Below are positions 20,820 to 32,529 of a stretch of DNA of 64,000 bases, piece by piece (position 1 is the stretch's first letter; the number at the start of each line of letters is the position of its first letter). Where the stretch lies: NCBI RefSeq assembly GCF_050003625.1, contig NC_134398.1, positions 91,029,832 to 91,093,831 of the forward strand, written 5' to 3'. The translations under genes and the position numbers were made by a program. The notes below the pieces were generated by a model. That model did not search any database, had not been told where the DNA came from, and saw only the letters and a program-made list of their open reading frames with translations. Source of the stretch: Haematobia irritans. Lineage: Eukaryota > Arthropoda > Insecta > Diptera > Muscidae.

Positions 20820-21890
20820 TTCAAACTGCTATAATAATTTTGCAAATTTTTAGATCAGACAATTTGAATGAAGTATAAATTTGACTCGATCCATTGGGAT
20901 AACTTCAAATTGTCCGAATAGCCAAATTTATATTGGCTTAGTCGTCCATCCGCCGGATCTAAACATTTAGTGTCAGCAGCCGACGACAAAAATGTTTCGA
21001 CTTCATTCTCTGTGATCGGCTTTTGCTTTGTTGACAGTTTTTAGTGGATACTTTGTTCTAAGAATTACGTGAACTTTCCTAATACGGCGTTCTCACCAAG
21101 GTTGTTTTGGGGTTTAAGATGTTTTCCCTTTATAAGCATTTCAAAAGTCGTTTTCCCCATACAAAAAATTATGTTCAAACACAAGTTTTTCTCCAAAACA
21201 CATTTTATAATGTAATCGCCCCTAATTTGGAATATGCTCTGACTGAACATACTCATTTCACAATATATGTCAAAATATTCAAATAAATTTCATCGAAAAA
21301 ATGAATAAACAAAGCCTTTGGAGACCATAGGGACGTGGAAATAACTTAAAAAAATGTTTTCCCTTTGCGATCGCGGTATTTATTTGAACAAACGGTGAGT
21401 ATATTTATAATTTAAAGGAAATGGGAATTTCGAATTTCCATGGAAACCGTCAAACTAAAACATCTCAACTCGATATGAACGGTGAAATGTTTTAGAAAAA
21501 CGAGTCAGTGGGAACATAGCATAATGTGAGGGTATTGTAATAAATGCTAAATTGGCACATGGTCTAAAAAAGTTAGATATTTTTAATAACTGTATTGGAA
21601 AAATAATGCTAAAATTCGACTTTTTTGTGGTATGGCAACCCTTGGTGGGGCCACGTCACTGACGTGAAGTAATCGAACGTAAAACTTGGATGTTTTTTGC
21701 TGATGTATCCGGCGTATCGGTCTATTAATTTGTGTATGAAAATTTGGTTTGGCTATGTAAAACAGGCTAATTATTCAGTGGATAAAAATAATCCGTTCTT
21801 GTATTTCTAGTTTAAAGCAGAAATCTTCCAAAACTAAATTAATTCACGTGGAATAACAACAATTAGGGGATTTGCAAGCACGGGTTAAAA
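20820..21890. other. Repeat-rich 5' flank of KdelR
   Basis: It holds the CCGCCG-type repeat fragment (20895-21015) and a diverged pair CGTTCTCACCAAGG (about 21088) and AGTCAGTGGGAACATAG (about 21505) that may bound a decayed DNA element. Nothing is a convincing promoter motif; the KdelR promoter and 5' UTR should lie at roughly 21.6-21.89 kb. Confidence 0.45.
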
Positions 21891-22529
21891 ATGAATATTT
21901 TTCGATTGGCTGGAGACTTGGCGCACGTATTTGCCATAATAGTGCTGCTTCTGAAGATTTGGAAAACAAGATCCTGCGCTGGAATATCAGGAAAGTCGCA
22001 AATTTTGTTTGCACTCGTGTACTTGACGAGATACTTGGATTTATTTACGACGTATGTGAGTTTGTACAATTCCGTGATGAAAGTACTATTTCTAGCGTCG
22101 TCGGGAGCGACAGTGTATTTGATGTATGTTAAATTCAAAGCTACCTATGATCAAAATCACGATTCATTCCGAGTGGAGTTTCTTTTGGTGCCATGCTTGC
22201 TACTATCTTTGTTAATCAATCACGAATTTACGGTAATGGAGATTTTGTGGACATTTTCTATATACTTGGAGTCTGTGGCTATTTTACCCCAGCTGTTCAT
22301 GGTCAGTAAGACTGGAGAAGCAGAATCCATAACCAGTCATTATTTATTTGCTTTGGGATCATATCGTGCGTTGTATTTGCTAAATTGGGTCTATCGCTAC
22401 ATTGTGGAGTCACATTATGATTTGATCGCGATTTTTGCTGGAATTGTGCAAACTATTTTGTACTGCGATTTCTTCTATCTCTACATCACAAAGGTGTTGA
22501 AGGGGAAAAAGCTTCAATTACCTGCATAA
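21891..22529 (+). CDS. KdelR: ER lumen protein-retaining receptor (KDEL receptor)
   Basis: This is the seven-transmembrane receptor that binds C-terminal K/HDEL signals of escaped ER chaperones in the Golgi and returns them to the ER in COPI vesicles. The 212-codon frame is complete and equals the usual family length. It starts [16 protein letters not shown] and shows the conserved landmarks [87 protein letters not shown] and [19 protein letters not shown]. The C-tail KGKKLQLPA carries the dibasic COPI-binding signal. It has no introns, stops or frameshifts within the coding part. The ATG at 21891 is chosen because family members start at this residue. It is surrounded by MITE fragments but not invaded. 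A retrocopy cannot be excluded from sequence alone, although no poly(A) tract follows the gene directly. Confidence 0.97.
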   Translation: MNIFRLAGDLAHVFAIIVLLLKIWKTRSCAGISGKSQILFALVYLTRYLDLFTTYVSLYNSVMKVLFLASSGATVYLMYVKFKATYDQNHDSFRVEFLLVPCLLLSLLINHEFTVMEILWTFSIYLESVAILPQLFMVSKTGEAESITSHYLFALGSYRALYLLNWVYRYIVESHYDLIAIFAGIVQTILYCDFFYLYITKVLKGKKLQLPA

Positions 22530-22782
22530 ATAGTTCCAGAGCTCAATACCATTTATACTAAACCCGATTTCTCGTGGTGTAATAATAAGAAAAATTAAAC
22601 AAGACAGATACAAATATTATCTGGATACTGCAATTGGAAACTTACAACTTATCTTTTATTGTCCAATGTATGACTTTTCAATGCTATTTGATACACATCC
22701 TTGAATTGATACAAGTCTTATTAGCCTAAGGTTATATTCGTGAGGAAATTTATGTTTATTACTTTGAAGTTTGTATTAAGTC

Positions 22783-22788
22783 AATAAA
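22783..22788 (+). terminator. Candidate polyadenylation signal of KdelR
   Basis: AATAAA lies 254 bases after the KdelR stop codon. T-rich sequence follows. Confidence 0.5.
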
Positions 22789-23113
22789 TACACATACCAA
22801 ATTATTTGTGTTCACATTACATTGATTCAAAAGTATCCAAGGTTTGTAATTTCTGTAGCTAATATAAAGTTGGTTCGATTAACTGATTTATGTATACTTA
22901 ATTGTAAAAATGTTTGACAAATAATGTATATTGTATTTTTTGTAATAACATGTAGAAATAGTAGATGACAGCGCATATTCTGAAATTGTAACTGAGTGTA
23001 CTTTTTTTTGATATTTTCTGTCAATAAATGACTATTTTGTGCAATCCTAAGTGGAACGGTGATAGATTCTTAGGGTGAGCTTTCGAAATTATTGAGATAC
23101 TTATTTTGGAACA
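22789..23113. other. AT-rich intergenic sequence
   Basis: No gene, RNA or mobile-element boundary was recognised. Confidence 0.4.
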
Positions 23114-23548
23114 TTGGGAATTTATTTGCAAACGAATGACAATACAACTGATAAAGACTCGAATTATCAGTTTTAGGCCGGTATGCACCTCTAGCGAAAA
23201 TTTTCATTCCCATAAGAAATGCATTGCTATTTATGCTAACGAAATTTTCGGTAGCGTTCAATTTCGTAAGCTGGTATGCACCTCTAATGAAAATAACAGG
23301 GTTGTCAAAAGCATATTTTGGCAGCAAACATTTAATTTATTACAATCATTGTGTGCGTAAAAGTTTTAAAAGGTCTGTAAATAATAAACAGTTTTTTTTA
23401 GGAATATTTGGAACATATATTAACAATTTTTAAAAGCGATTAGCTGGTTTAAAATTTTTGCTAGTGGTGTAGACTTAAATAAATTTTCGCTAGAGGTGCA
23501 TACCGGCCTTTTATTATCATTCGTTTGCAAATATATTCCCAATGTTGC
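23114..23548. mobile_element. Outer inverted-repeat element carrying a nested MITE
   Basis: CATTGGGAATTTATTTGCAA at the left and its diverged complement ending TTCCCAATG at the right face each other across the Harbinger-like MITE at 23175-23509. The outer element would be only about 100 bp without it. Confidence 0.45.
23175..23509. mobile_element. Harbinger-like MITE (AGGCCGGTATGCACCTCTAG ends), copy 1
   Basis: Perfect termini AGGCCGGTATGCACCTCTAG and complement are flanked by the trinucleotide TTT on both sides. 335 bp. The related copy is at 37703-38066. The 3-bp A/T duplication and GGCC-type end suggest PIF/Harbinger. Confidence 0.8.
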
Positions 23549-23599
23549 TGAACTGAATAGTCTGTGAGCCTGACGGGAAAATTTCCCCTCGGGGTTCTG

Positions 23600-23830
23600 C
23601 AAGCTTCGTTTAGCACGTTTAGGTGGGTACCTTCTTAGTTATTTTTGCGAATACTTTTCCATAAATAATCAAAATTATAAATGCAAACGAACTTATTCCT
23701 ATAAAGTCTTGCCGAAATATAGAGGAACAAGAAACTGCGCATCAATTGCGTTAATTTATCTGATATATTGGACTGTTTAAATAAAATAACCGCGAAAAGC
23801 GAACATAGTACTGACCTTTTGGCATCATTT
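23600..23830. mobile_element. Fragment of the GGTGGGTAC/AACATAGTAC MITE group
   Basis: TAGGTGGGTACC at about 23619 and GCGAACATAGTACTGACC at about 23798-23815 are degraded opposite ends of the Harbinger-like group seen at 24640-25123. Confidence 0.45.
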
Positions 23831-23958
23831 GGGAAAATTATTCACCCAATTTTTTACAGTCTTATTTTCAAAGTGAATTGTTAGAAATCCAAATAAAGTT
23901 TTTGATAAGTATTGGATGCATGAATAGAATCAAAGCCCAACAAAACAAGGTTAAAGTA

Positions 23959-24543
23959 CCCTGCCAGCATTTCAAAGTTCCATTTCATCCTCATCGCTAC
24001 CCCAGACTCGTAAATGACACAGCAACAATCGCCAACTGTAGTGGGGAAGCGTATGAAAAACTATGAAATGTACATCAAAGTATTTTGCCATCACTATTGT
24101 TACAAGAGCCATTTTATATTTTGTGAAACACCAAGCGCAACAAGCTTATAATTTATTTAACATACAACATATGTTTGCAGCGTCTATCAGTGTTTTTATT
24201 CTCGATGGAGGCAGCGTGTCTGTAAAACATCTGAAAAACAATCACTTTATTCCATTTGGAAAGTCAATAATTGTTCACCAATATACCTTTTATAATTTTA
24301 AACGAAATACCTATGTTTTCAGCACTTCATTATCGATTTTATTTAAATAAATTATAATAAGCTAGTTGCGCGTGGTGTGTCACCAAATATAAAATGGCTC
24401 TTGTAGCAATAGTGATGGCAAAATACTTTCATGTACATTTCATACTTTTTGATACGCTTCCCCATCACAGTTGGCGATTGTTGTAGTGTCACGAGTCTGT
24501 GGTAGCAATGAGGATGAAATGGAACTTTGCAATGCTGGCAGGG
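23959..24543. mobile_element. CCCTGCC-family element, copy D
   Basis: CCCTGCCAGCATTTCAAAG at the left and CTTTGCAATGCTGGCAGGG at the right, flanked by TA on both sides. Both ends are of the same subtype, unlike copies A-C and E. This suggests a dimer or recombinant derivative. 585 bp, no coding. Confidence 0.8.
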
Positions 24544-24639
24544 TATATTCAACCTTGAAAATAATGGGGGGAGAGTTGTTACATATCCAAAAGTTATTGT
24601 GAATTACAATCGACTCTATAAATACAACTACTATTGCAA

Positions 24640-25123
24640 TAACCCTTTAAGCGTGGGTACTACGTTCGGTTTTCGAGTTGAAAATCACTTTATTTTCGCG
24701 ATTACTTTTCCTGAAATAATCAAATTTATAAATGAAAAAAACATATTCCTGTAAAGTCTTGCCGAAATCTAGAGGATCAAGAAACTGCATCTCAATTAAG
24801 TTAATCTATCTGCTTTAAGGTGGGTACTATGTTCGGGTTTCGAGTTGAAAATCACTTTATTTTCGCGATTACTTTTCCTGAAATAATCAAAATTATAAAT
24901 TAAAACCAAAACATTCCTGTAAAGTCTTGCCGAAATCTAGGGGAACAAGAAACTGCGCATCAATTGGAGTAATTTATCTGCTTCATATTGAACTGTTTTA
25001 ATAAAGTAACCGCGAAAATTTCAACTCGAAAAGAGAACATAGTACTTACCTTTATATTGAACTGTTTTAATGAAGTAACCCCGAAAATTTCAACGCGAAA
25101 AGCGAACATAGTACTTACCTTAA
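24640..25123. mobile_element. Clustered Harbinger-like MITEs (GGTGGGTACTATGTTCGG type)
   Basis: Left-type ends occur at about 24650 and 24818, and right-type ends (GAACATAGTACTTACC) at about 25040 and 25107. Bodies share CGAGTTGAAAATCACTTTA. At least two head-to-tail partial copies are present. Confidence 0.65.
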
Positions 25124-25306
25124 GACTAGAAACCAAGTTTGAACCGCTATGTTTTAAATCTTTGCGTGTATGGTGTAATGAAAAACGGAACATTATATTT
25201 GAAAAAGAATAAAACATGCACTCGATTACTAGCTATCACATTGAATAGATGAGTTTTAATAGGTATATTGGTGAACAGTTCTCGAATTTGAAAATCGAGT
25301 AAAGTG

Positions 25307-26571
25307 CATAAGCGTAGGAAGGCTTCTGGGGAGGGGGCTTAGACCCCCCAGAAAAATTTTAGCCCCCCCCAGAATTTGAAAACCTATTTACGATTTTACA
25401 TTTTTCTAAAAATTAAACAAGTAAATACAACCGCACAAAGTTCCGCTAAAGACTTTCATGCACAATCGAGTTACTTTGGTTGTGGTAGAAGTTGCCGATG
25501 GCAATGTTTGAAATCTGATATTTTTATAAAATAAATCTGTGGTTGAACTTTTGATTTAGTTGAATAACTAAAGCTCCTTTATTATTTTGTTTAGTCTGGT
25601 TTACTCAATTTAATAAAAAAAAATTAGTAAATCATAAATTAATATCTTAATAATGCTGCAAAAAAGCGTAGTCAAAAAAGAAGTGAAAATGTTCTTTTTG
25701 GGTCCGGAAGTGGTGCAAAATTGGCGGAGAAGCGATGAATGTAATATGAAATTGTCATAGAACGAATGTCAACCGTTTCAACAGCCGTTGCAATGAATTT
25801 GCATCACTTCTTAAGGTGTTATCCGAATTCAGTGTTTTGAATGTGAATTAAAAAATTTTGTTATATTTTCCCAAATAATTCATTTTTATATTTTTTATGA
25901 TTTTTAATGCATTCTAACGCTTGTTTGAAACGTTTTCCCTCGAATATTTTCAAAAATTCTATAAAAATTTCTATAATGAATTTAGCATTTTTGTGGCAAA
26001 ATTTGAATAATTTGTTATCCGAATTCAGTGTTTTGAATGTGAATTAAAAAATTTTGTTATATTTCCCCAAATAATTCATTTTTATATTTTTTATGATTTT
26101 TAATGCATTCTAACGCTTGTTTGAAACATTTTCTCTCGAATATTTTCAAAAATTCTAAAAAAATTTCTATAATGAATTTAGCATTTTTGTGGCAAAATTT
26201 GAATAATTTGTACCATTTTATTTATTCTTACTTTTTTTTAAAGAGAACAAAAAATTACGCATTAAAATATGAAAAAAATGAAGTAAAAAACTTCCTGTGT
26301 AGTTCAAATAATTAACTTCTTTGTGAGGACATTTTTGGAAGAGCTTTTAAAGTTGTGCCTTTAGAACAACTCCCAATTTTTTTTGCTGGGAAAAGTGTGG
26401 AACTACTTTTAGTTGTTTTATTATAAATTAATTGTCGAGTTATTTTGATGCCTATATTGTTATTCATTTTTATGAAATAAAACATTAATTGAACCTATAA
26501 GTTCAGTCTATAAATTTTCAGCTAGGGGGGACTATAGCCCCCCCTAGGAAAATTGTCTAGCTACGCTAATG
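25307..26571. mobile_element. hAT-type non-autonomous element with poly-C/G ends
   Basis: Termini are CATAAGCGTAGG and TAGCTACGCTAATG. The perfect 8-bp duplication GTAAAGTG flanks it (25299-25306 and 26572-26579). Subterminal runs of CCCCCC/GGGGGG occur on both sides (25338-25372 and 26524-26545). 1265 bp, no transposase. It sits in an internal fragment of a CCCTGCC element (about 25250-25306 and 26572-26660). Confidence 0.85.
25817..26208. repeat. Direct tandem duplication of about 196 bp
   Basis: TTATCCGAATTCAGTGTTTT starts both units (about 25818 and 26014). The units differ by only a few bases. It is internal to the hAT element. Confidence 0.88.
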
Positions 26572-26660
26572 GTAAAGTGATAGTTTTTCAGATATTTTTC
26601 ACCACGCTGCCTTCATCAAAAATAAACAGTGATAGACGCTGGACAGAATATAGCAGAATT

Positions 26661-27179
26661 GCAACTTATATGTACAATGTGTTTTTATTCGTATGACGCC
26701 CATTTTCATGAATCCCCGTTAGTGCTCCGTTAGCTAATAGGTCATACACATTAGGCTCAAAATCTACTACAAGTAGATTTGAAATCCCTTTTTTATAGGG
26801 CAATTGACATTTGAAATCTGGGTAGTGGATTTTGGAAGTGTAATGTGAATGAGGTATAACGAACTTTTAAACCGCACTACGGACATATCTGACATCTTGC
26901 TTATATATTCCATATGTCAGTTAGGATCTTAACTGCTGAAAAATTCTCAGTTAAAGTTAACCGGAGAGAACATATTTCGATTTTACTTTCTGTTAACTGA
27001 GAGTTAAAACCTAACAGAGCTACATGAAATTGGCCGTAAATGTTATACATGGAATAATTTATAAATTTTAATTTCAATTAATAACAGCTAATTTCTCATA
27101 TCCGAAACGAATGCTTTCTTTCGTCTGAGACAAAACAGCTGAATTTATAAAGCAAAATCAGCTGCTGTTGGTATTTATT
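26661..27179. other. Unannotated repeat-like sequence
   Basis: No gene. CTCAGTTAAAGTTAACCGG and TGTTAACTGAGAGTTAAAAC form a local inverted repeat near 26950-27020. Confidence 0.4.
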
Positions 27180-28028
27180 GCGCTTTACAGACTATCAGTT
27201 ATTCCGGACGGAATGTCGGTGTTTGTAAAGAATCTTACAGTGTGTCGGATCGATACGACTTGTTGGCGATGACTAAATAATCGGTAAATGCAACAACTTT
27301 TCAGTTTGAGGGTAAATATAATTTTCAACATAAATTCAACTTGACTTGAAATAGCTCATCTTCAATACATCTTCAAATTGTTTGCGAATTACTTCCAATT
27401 TGCCAAAATGTTGACGAAATCTTTGAAAAGGTGTTGAAGATAATATGAGAAAACTTTGACAAAACACTACCCTAAAATGCAACGAAAAAACCATGTGATT
27501 TCCAATACTTATTTGTGCAACGAAGTTCGTGGTCAATTGCAAGAAATTAAAAAAATGGAAAATTTTATACAAATAAGCAAATAGTTTATAAAAATAGGTA
27601 AGTGAAAATAAAAAATGAACTAAAACTTTAAGGAAATCACTAAATGTATATCTCTTTGCAGAAAACTAAAATTATGGAATCTACGTTCTTGAATAAATTA
27701 AAAAGCTGACCGATGAAAAAATGGTGGACAATTAACTGGAACTGCTTCAAATAATTTATAATAATTGGTACGTCAATATGAAAAATTAAATCAACACTTT
27801 AGAGAAGTCACTAAATTTAAATCTCTTTGCAGAAAACTAAAATCTTTGGATGCTACATTCTTGCAAACATTAAGAAGCTGACCAATGAAAAATGAGTGGC
27901 TTATCGACAAGAAAAAGTTTCCAGAAACATTACAAGTGCAACCAATTAAAATTGTTAAAAACAACAAATTGTTGAAATCAACAACTTCTGGATGAAAATG
28001 TGCATCACATCGTCAGTTTAATTCATAT

Positions 28029-28634
28029 TGTTACGAATTTGATAATTATAGATATAAGTTTATTTAAATTAGTTTCCGTTAATTTAAAATTTAAAATTGT
28101 AACGATAAAATTTCGCTATCACTTGTTGGAATCATCTATTCATTTTCTAGTATTTTCCTGAATTTCTTTTATGTTCTTTTGTTTGCTTACCGAAATGTTA
28201 GTTCTTACTCTCTCATAGAATAACAACCCCTTTGCTTTGTTATTTTGCTTTCTCATTTCATCTCATTGTCTATTGTCATTGTTGTTGTAGTAATGCGAGC
28301 ATATATCTATGTGAGTGTGTATGTGTTTGGCAGCCACCAGACGAATTACTTAATGGTCGTAGATCCTTCTAGCATTGTCTAAGAATGTTCTGGCGTTGCC
28401 AGAATATTGTAGTGCTACCAGAATGTTCTCGTATTGCCACACCGTCATATATAAAAGCGCTCGCATGCTGCTTGCGAGTCAGTCTTAATTAAAGCGTCAA
28501 ACGAATAACTTCAGTGTGAACGAATTGTAAAGTGTGAAGTCATAGTAAATAAATTGTAGATTGTCGTTATTTAAAAGAACTGTGTTTTAATTGTCGGGTA
28601 ATAAAAAAACGCCTAAATATAAAAAAACGTAACA
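28029..28634 (+). repeat. 5' LTR of Gypsy copy 2
   Basis: 606 bp. CATATATAAAAGCG (about 28447-28460) is a candidate TATA box, followed by TCAGTCTTAATTAAAGCG near a likely initiator. AATAAA occurs at about 28549 (AGTAAATAAATTG). A PBS starting TTGGTGTCGGAAGTG follows directly at 28636. Confidence 0.9.
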
Positions 28635-28673
28635 ATTGGTGTCGGAAGTGAAATAACGGAAAAAAAATCTACA

Positions 28674-29890
28674 ATGAAGTTTAATGAGCTTCGTGTGGAA
28701 GACTTAAAAAAGGAATTGAGCAAACTGGAGCTGCCGACAACAGGAAACAAGGCTCAATTACAAAAGCGACTACTGGAAGAGTTCGAGCGGCGCAGTATTG
28801 ATATCGAAACACATGAGTTCGATTATAAGGAAGATCTTGACGAATCAGTAGTAGCCAGCGCCTTGGAAACTCCATCTGTAGCTTCTAATGTTGTTGATTA
28901 CACATCGATGGTCAATATTTTGAGCAAAATGATGGAAGAAAATTCTCTAAAAATGCAAGAGAATTCTAGAAAAATGATGGAAGCTAATTCTAGAAAATTG
29001 GAAGAAAAATTCGACGAAAATTCTAGAATGGTCAACGAAAAATTACAACAAATTTCTGAAGGCATTGAGAAACGTGTGGACCATATAGAAAATCAAATTG
29101 TGGAATTGGATAAGAAAGTTCTTTCCGTGGATGAGAAAATTATGGTTCATGATGAGAAGTTTCTGCACATCGAGAAAAAAATGTCAGAGCTGGAAATTAA
29201 AGGTGGTCCAGTGCGCGTCATCGAGGGCTCAAAAATCAAAACTCCTGTTTTCGATGGCTCAACGTCATTTGATGTCTTCAAATTCCAATTCGAAATGGTT
29301 GCTTCTAGAAATTTGTGGAATGACGATGATAAAGCAATTGAACTTCTATTGGCATTAAAGGGCAATGCTGCTGATGTGATACAAAGCATTCCCGCTGTTT
29401 CTAGAAATAACTATAATGAAGTAATAGCGGCGCTTCAACGCAAGTATGGTGGAGAGCACAAGCAAGACATCTTTAGAATGGAATTAAGAGGTAGAGTCCA
29501 GAAATCAAACGAGACTCTACAAGACTTTGCAACAGAAGTTGAGCGGTTGGTGCTACTGACATACCCAGGAGAGAGTCACCCACTTGTGGACCGCATCAAA
29601 ATTGAGACCTTTGTGAATGGCATTCGAGACCCAGACATAAAATGTGCAACATATGCGTCACAAAAGGCTACATTCGCAGAAACAGTAACATTTGCACTTG
29701 CGCAAGAAACTGCGAGATTGCTGGCACGGCCTCAAATTCACAAAGTACGCAGAGTAGAGACCGAGTGTGAAGAATCGAAATCTATCATTGACTCGATGAA
29801 AGAGGCAATGAAGCAGGTAATGCAAGAATTGAAACAGGATGCAACTAAATCCCGAATCAAATGCTATAACTATCATAAAGGAAATGGCGG
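28674..29890 (+). CDS. Gypsy copy 2 Gag with N-terminal SAP-like domain
   Basis: Structural particle protein of the retrotransposon. The N-terminus [20 protein letters not shown], then [14 protein letters not shown] (residues 1-38), matches a SAP DNA-binding motif, a fusion found in several insect Gypsy gags. Residues about 80-170 are a heptad-rich, acidic and basic alternating stretch with repeated NSRKM and VDEKI units, likely coiled coil. Residues about 185-350 ([65 protein letters not shown]) are the capsid-like core. It ends [10 protein letters not shown] at about 29887, apparently the first residues of a zinc knuckle. From there it runs into RT sequence out of frame and stops at 29997. 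The break is best read as an internal deletion that removed the zinc knuckles and protease. Confidence 0.9.
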
Positions 29891-32466
29891 AGAGTGGAGT
29901 GATCGAGCCATCATCAAGTTCTTGGTGTTCCCCAGTTGTGCTGGTCAAAAAGAAAGATGGAAGTACCCGATTCTGCGTGGACTACAGAAAACTGAATGAT
30001 GTCACCAAAAAGGACAGTTATCCGCTTCCACGCATTGATGACACGTTGGACACACTAGCCGGAACAACATGGTTTTCTACGCTTGATTTGCAGAGTGGAT
30101 ATTGGCAAGTAGAGATCGCCGAGAAAGACAAGGAAAAGACGGCTTTTGGCGTTAATGGCGGTCTCTGGCAATTCAATGTAATGCCGTTCGGGCTCTGCAA
30201 CGCTCCGGCTACCTTCGAAAGATTGATGGAGCGGGTACTGAAGGGGTTGCACTGGAAGTCGTGCTTGATATACTTGGACGACATCATAGTGATGGGCAAA
30301 ACATTTGACGAGCACCTTAAGAACGTGAAAGACGTTATCCAGCAATTGTCAGCCGCTGGTCTACGCCTTAACGCAAAGAAATGCTCCCTTTTCCAGCGGG
30401 AAGTTAAATACCTGGGTCATCATGTGACTGCAGAGGGCATATCCACCGATGAAGACATAATCCAAGCTGTCAGAGATTGGCCACGACCCCGAAATCTCCA
30501 CGAATTAAGAAGTTTCCTTGGGTTATGTACATATTACCGACGATTCGTCCCAAACTTCGCCAGCATCGCCGCTAGTCTCCACAAATTGACGCAAAAAGGT
30601 CAGAAGTTCCAGTGGAGCGACGAACAGGAGGATTCATTCCAACATTTAAAAGAACTTTTATGTTCAGCTCCTGTTCTAGCGTATCCTATTCCGGGCGAAA
30701 AATTTGTTTTGGATACAGATGCTAGCGCGCATGGTATTGGAGGTGTGCTATCCCAACAGATAGACGGCAAGGAGAAGGTCATCGGATATTTCAGCCGAAC
30801 GTTGTCCAAGCCCGAAAAGAACTACTGTGTAACGCGACGAGAGCTGCTAGCCGTCATAGAGAGTGTAAAACATTATCATAAATATTTGTATGGACAACAC
30901 TTCTTGCTCAGGACTGATCACTCAGCTCTACGATGGTTGCTCCAATTCAAGAATCCGGAAGCTCAACTGGCACGTTGGATCGAGAGGCTCCAAAGCTATG
31001 ATTTCAGTGTCGAGCATAGAAAAGGTGGAAAACACGGTAACGCTGACGCTTTGTCACGTCGACCTTGCAGTATAGAATGCAAGCACTGCTCGAAGGCTAA
31101 ACACAAGGAGGAGATTGTTGATATTCGGCTGTTACACGTCGAATCTGGAGTGGACTGGCCAACAGAACAGCGTAAAGATCCCATTTTGAACAAAATTATT
31201 TCGGCAAAGGAAGAGAACAAGAAGCCCAGTAAGAAAGACATCGCAGCCGAAAGTCCACTTATGAAATCATACTGGGCTCAATGGGATAGTTTAGTTCTAG
31301 TCAATGGATCCCTGCAACGTAAATGGGAAAGCGAAGATGGCAAGAGCAGCCGAAATTTGATCATCGTTCCAGATTCCAAAATAAGAGATGTTTTGGCGGA
31401 GTTCCATAATGGTCCCAGTGGAGGTCATCTGGGAATAACCAAAACCGCCGAGAAAGTGAAGCAACGATTCTACTGGGTTGGATGCCAGAAATCAATTGCT
31501 GAATGGGTAGCCAATTGCGAGAAGTGCATGAAGGCGAAAGGTCCAACAAGGAAAAGTCGAGGTCCTATGCAAGAATATAGACCAGGAGCCCCGTTTGAAA
31601 GAATAGCAATGGACGTGGCAGGCCCTTTCCCAGTAAGTGATTCTGGAAACCGTTATGTCCTTGTGGTCATGGATTACTTCAGCAAATGGCCGGAGGTGTA
31701 TGCAATTCCAAACCAAGAAGCAAAAACGATTGTGGATGTTGTCAACAAAAACTGGATATGTCGCTACGGTGTGCCGTCCGAGATTCACTCAGACCAGGGA
31801 AGAAATTTTGAATCGGCCATATTCAAAGAGATGTGTGAATCCCTTGGTATCAAGAAAACGAGGACTACACCATTACATCCGCAATCCGATGGCATGGTAG
31901 AAAGGTTTAATCGCACTCTGGAGGAACATCTTCGAAAAGTAGTGGACAACGGCCAGAGGGACTGGGACGAGCATATACCAAAGTTTTTGCTGTCGTATAG
32001 ATCTGCCATTCATGATTCCACCTCTCGAACACCTGCCAATGTTCTATTCGGAACTGAGTTGAAGTTGCCTGGTGATCTGATATTCGGTGCTAAACCTAAT
32101 GAGCTCGCCATGGAAGAAAACAGAAACGACATCCCAAACACTTTTGGTGAAGTTCACGAATCAGTGCGCAACAAAATAAAAATGGTCAGCAACAGAATGA
32201 AGGCGAGATACGATCGTGCTGTAAATACTGAGGGCTTCCAAGAAGAAGAATTGGTTCTGCTATTTAACCCGCAACGAAAGAAAGGATTGTGTCCTAAACT
32301 GCAAACACAGTGGGAAGGCCCATACAAGGTCATCAAGAAGATCAATGATGTTGTATACCGGATTCAGAAGGACGACAGCCCTAGATCAAAGATGAAAGTT
32401 GTACATCTGGAACGATTGGCTCCTTACGGAACAGGTTCTGTGCCTGTTCGGGACGAACAGGCTTAA
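29885..32466 (+). CDS. Gypsy copy 2 RT, RNase H and integrase (Pol, N-truncated)
   Basis: Pol copies and integrates the element. The frame reads in order: [20 protein letters not shown] (RT start, truncated), [16 protein letters not shown] (first RT Asp), [13 protein letters not shown] (YxDD), [12 protein letters not shown], and [16 protein letters not shown]. RNase H follows: [42 protein letters not shown] and [11 protein letters not shown]. Integrase shows the zinc-binding [10 protein letters not shown]...[10 protein letters not shown], then [24 protein letters not shown] and [15 protein letters not shown] (DDE), and the GPY/F-like [14 protein letters not shown]. No stops occur to 32466. 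The first Met of the open frame (29839) lies in gag-derived sequence before the deletion junction. The native start would be upstream through gag-pro and is missing. The long intact frame supports recent insertion. Confidence 0.93.
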
Positions 32467-32529
32467 GCGGGAGGCAGTGTTACGAATTTGATAATTATAG
32501 ATATAAGTTTATTTAAATTAGTTTCCGTT

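Noticed and set aside
21863..22138. Frames on both strands overlapping KdelR
   Set aside because: They overlap the conserved receptor frame and lack recognisable motifs.
30018..32345. Many minus-strand frames of 60-98 codons across the young Gypsy pol
   Set aside because: All lie opposite an intact 860-codon Pol frame with clear motifs and have no family resemblance.
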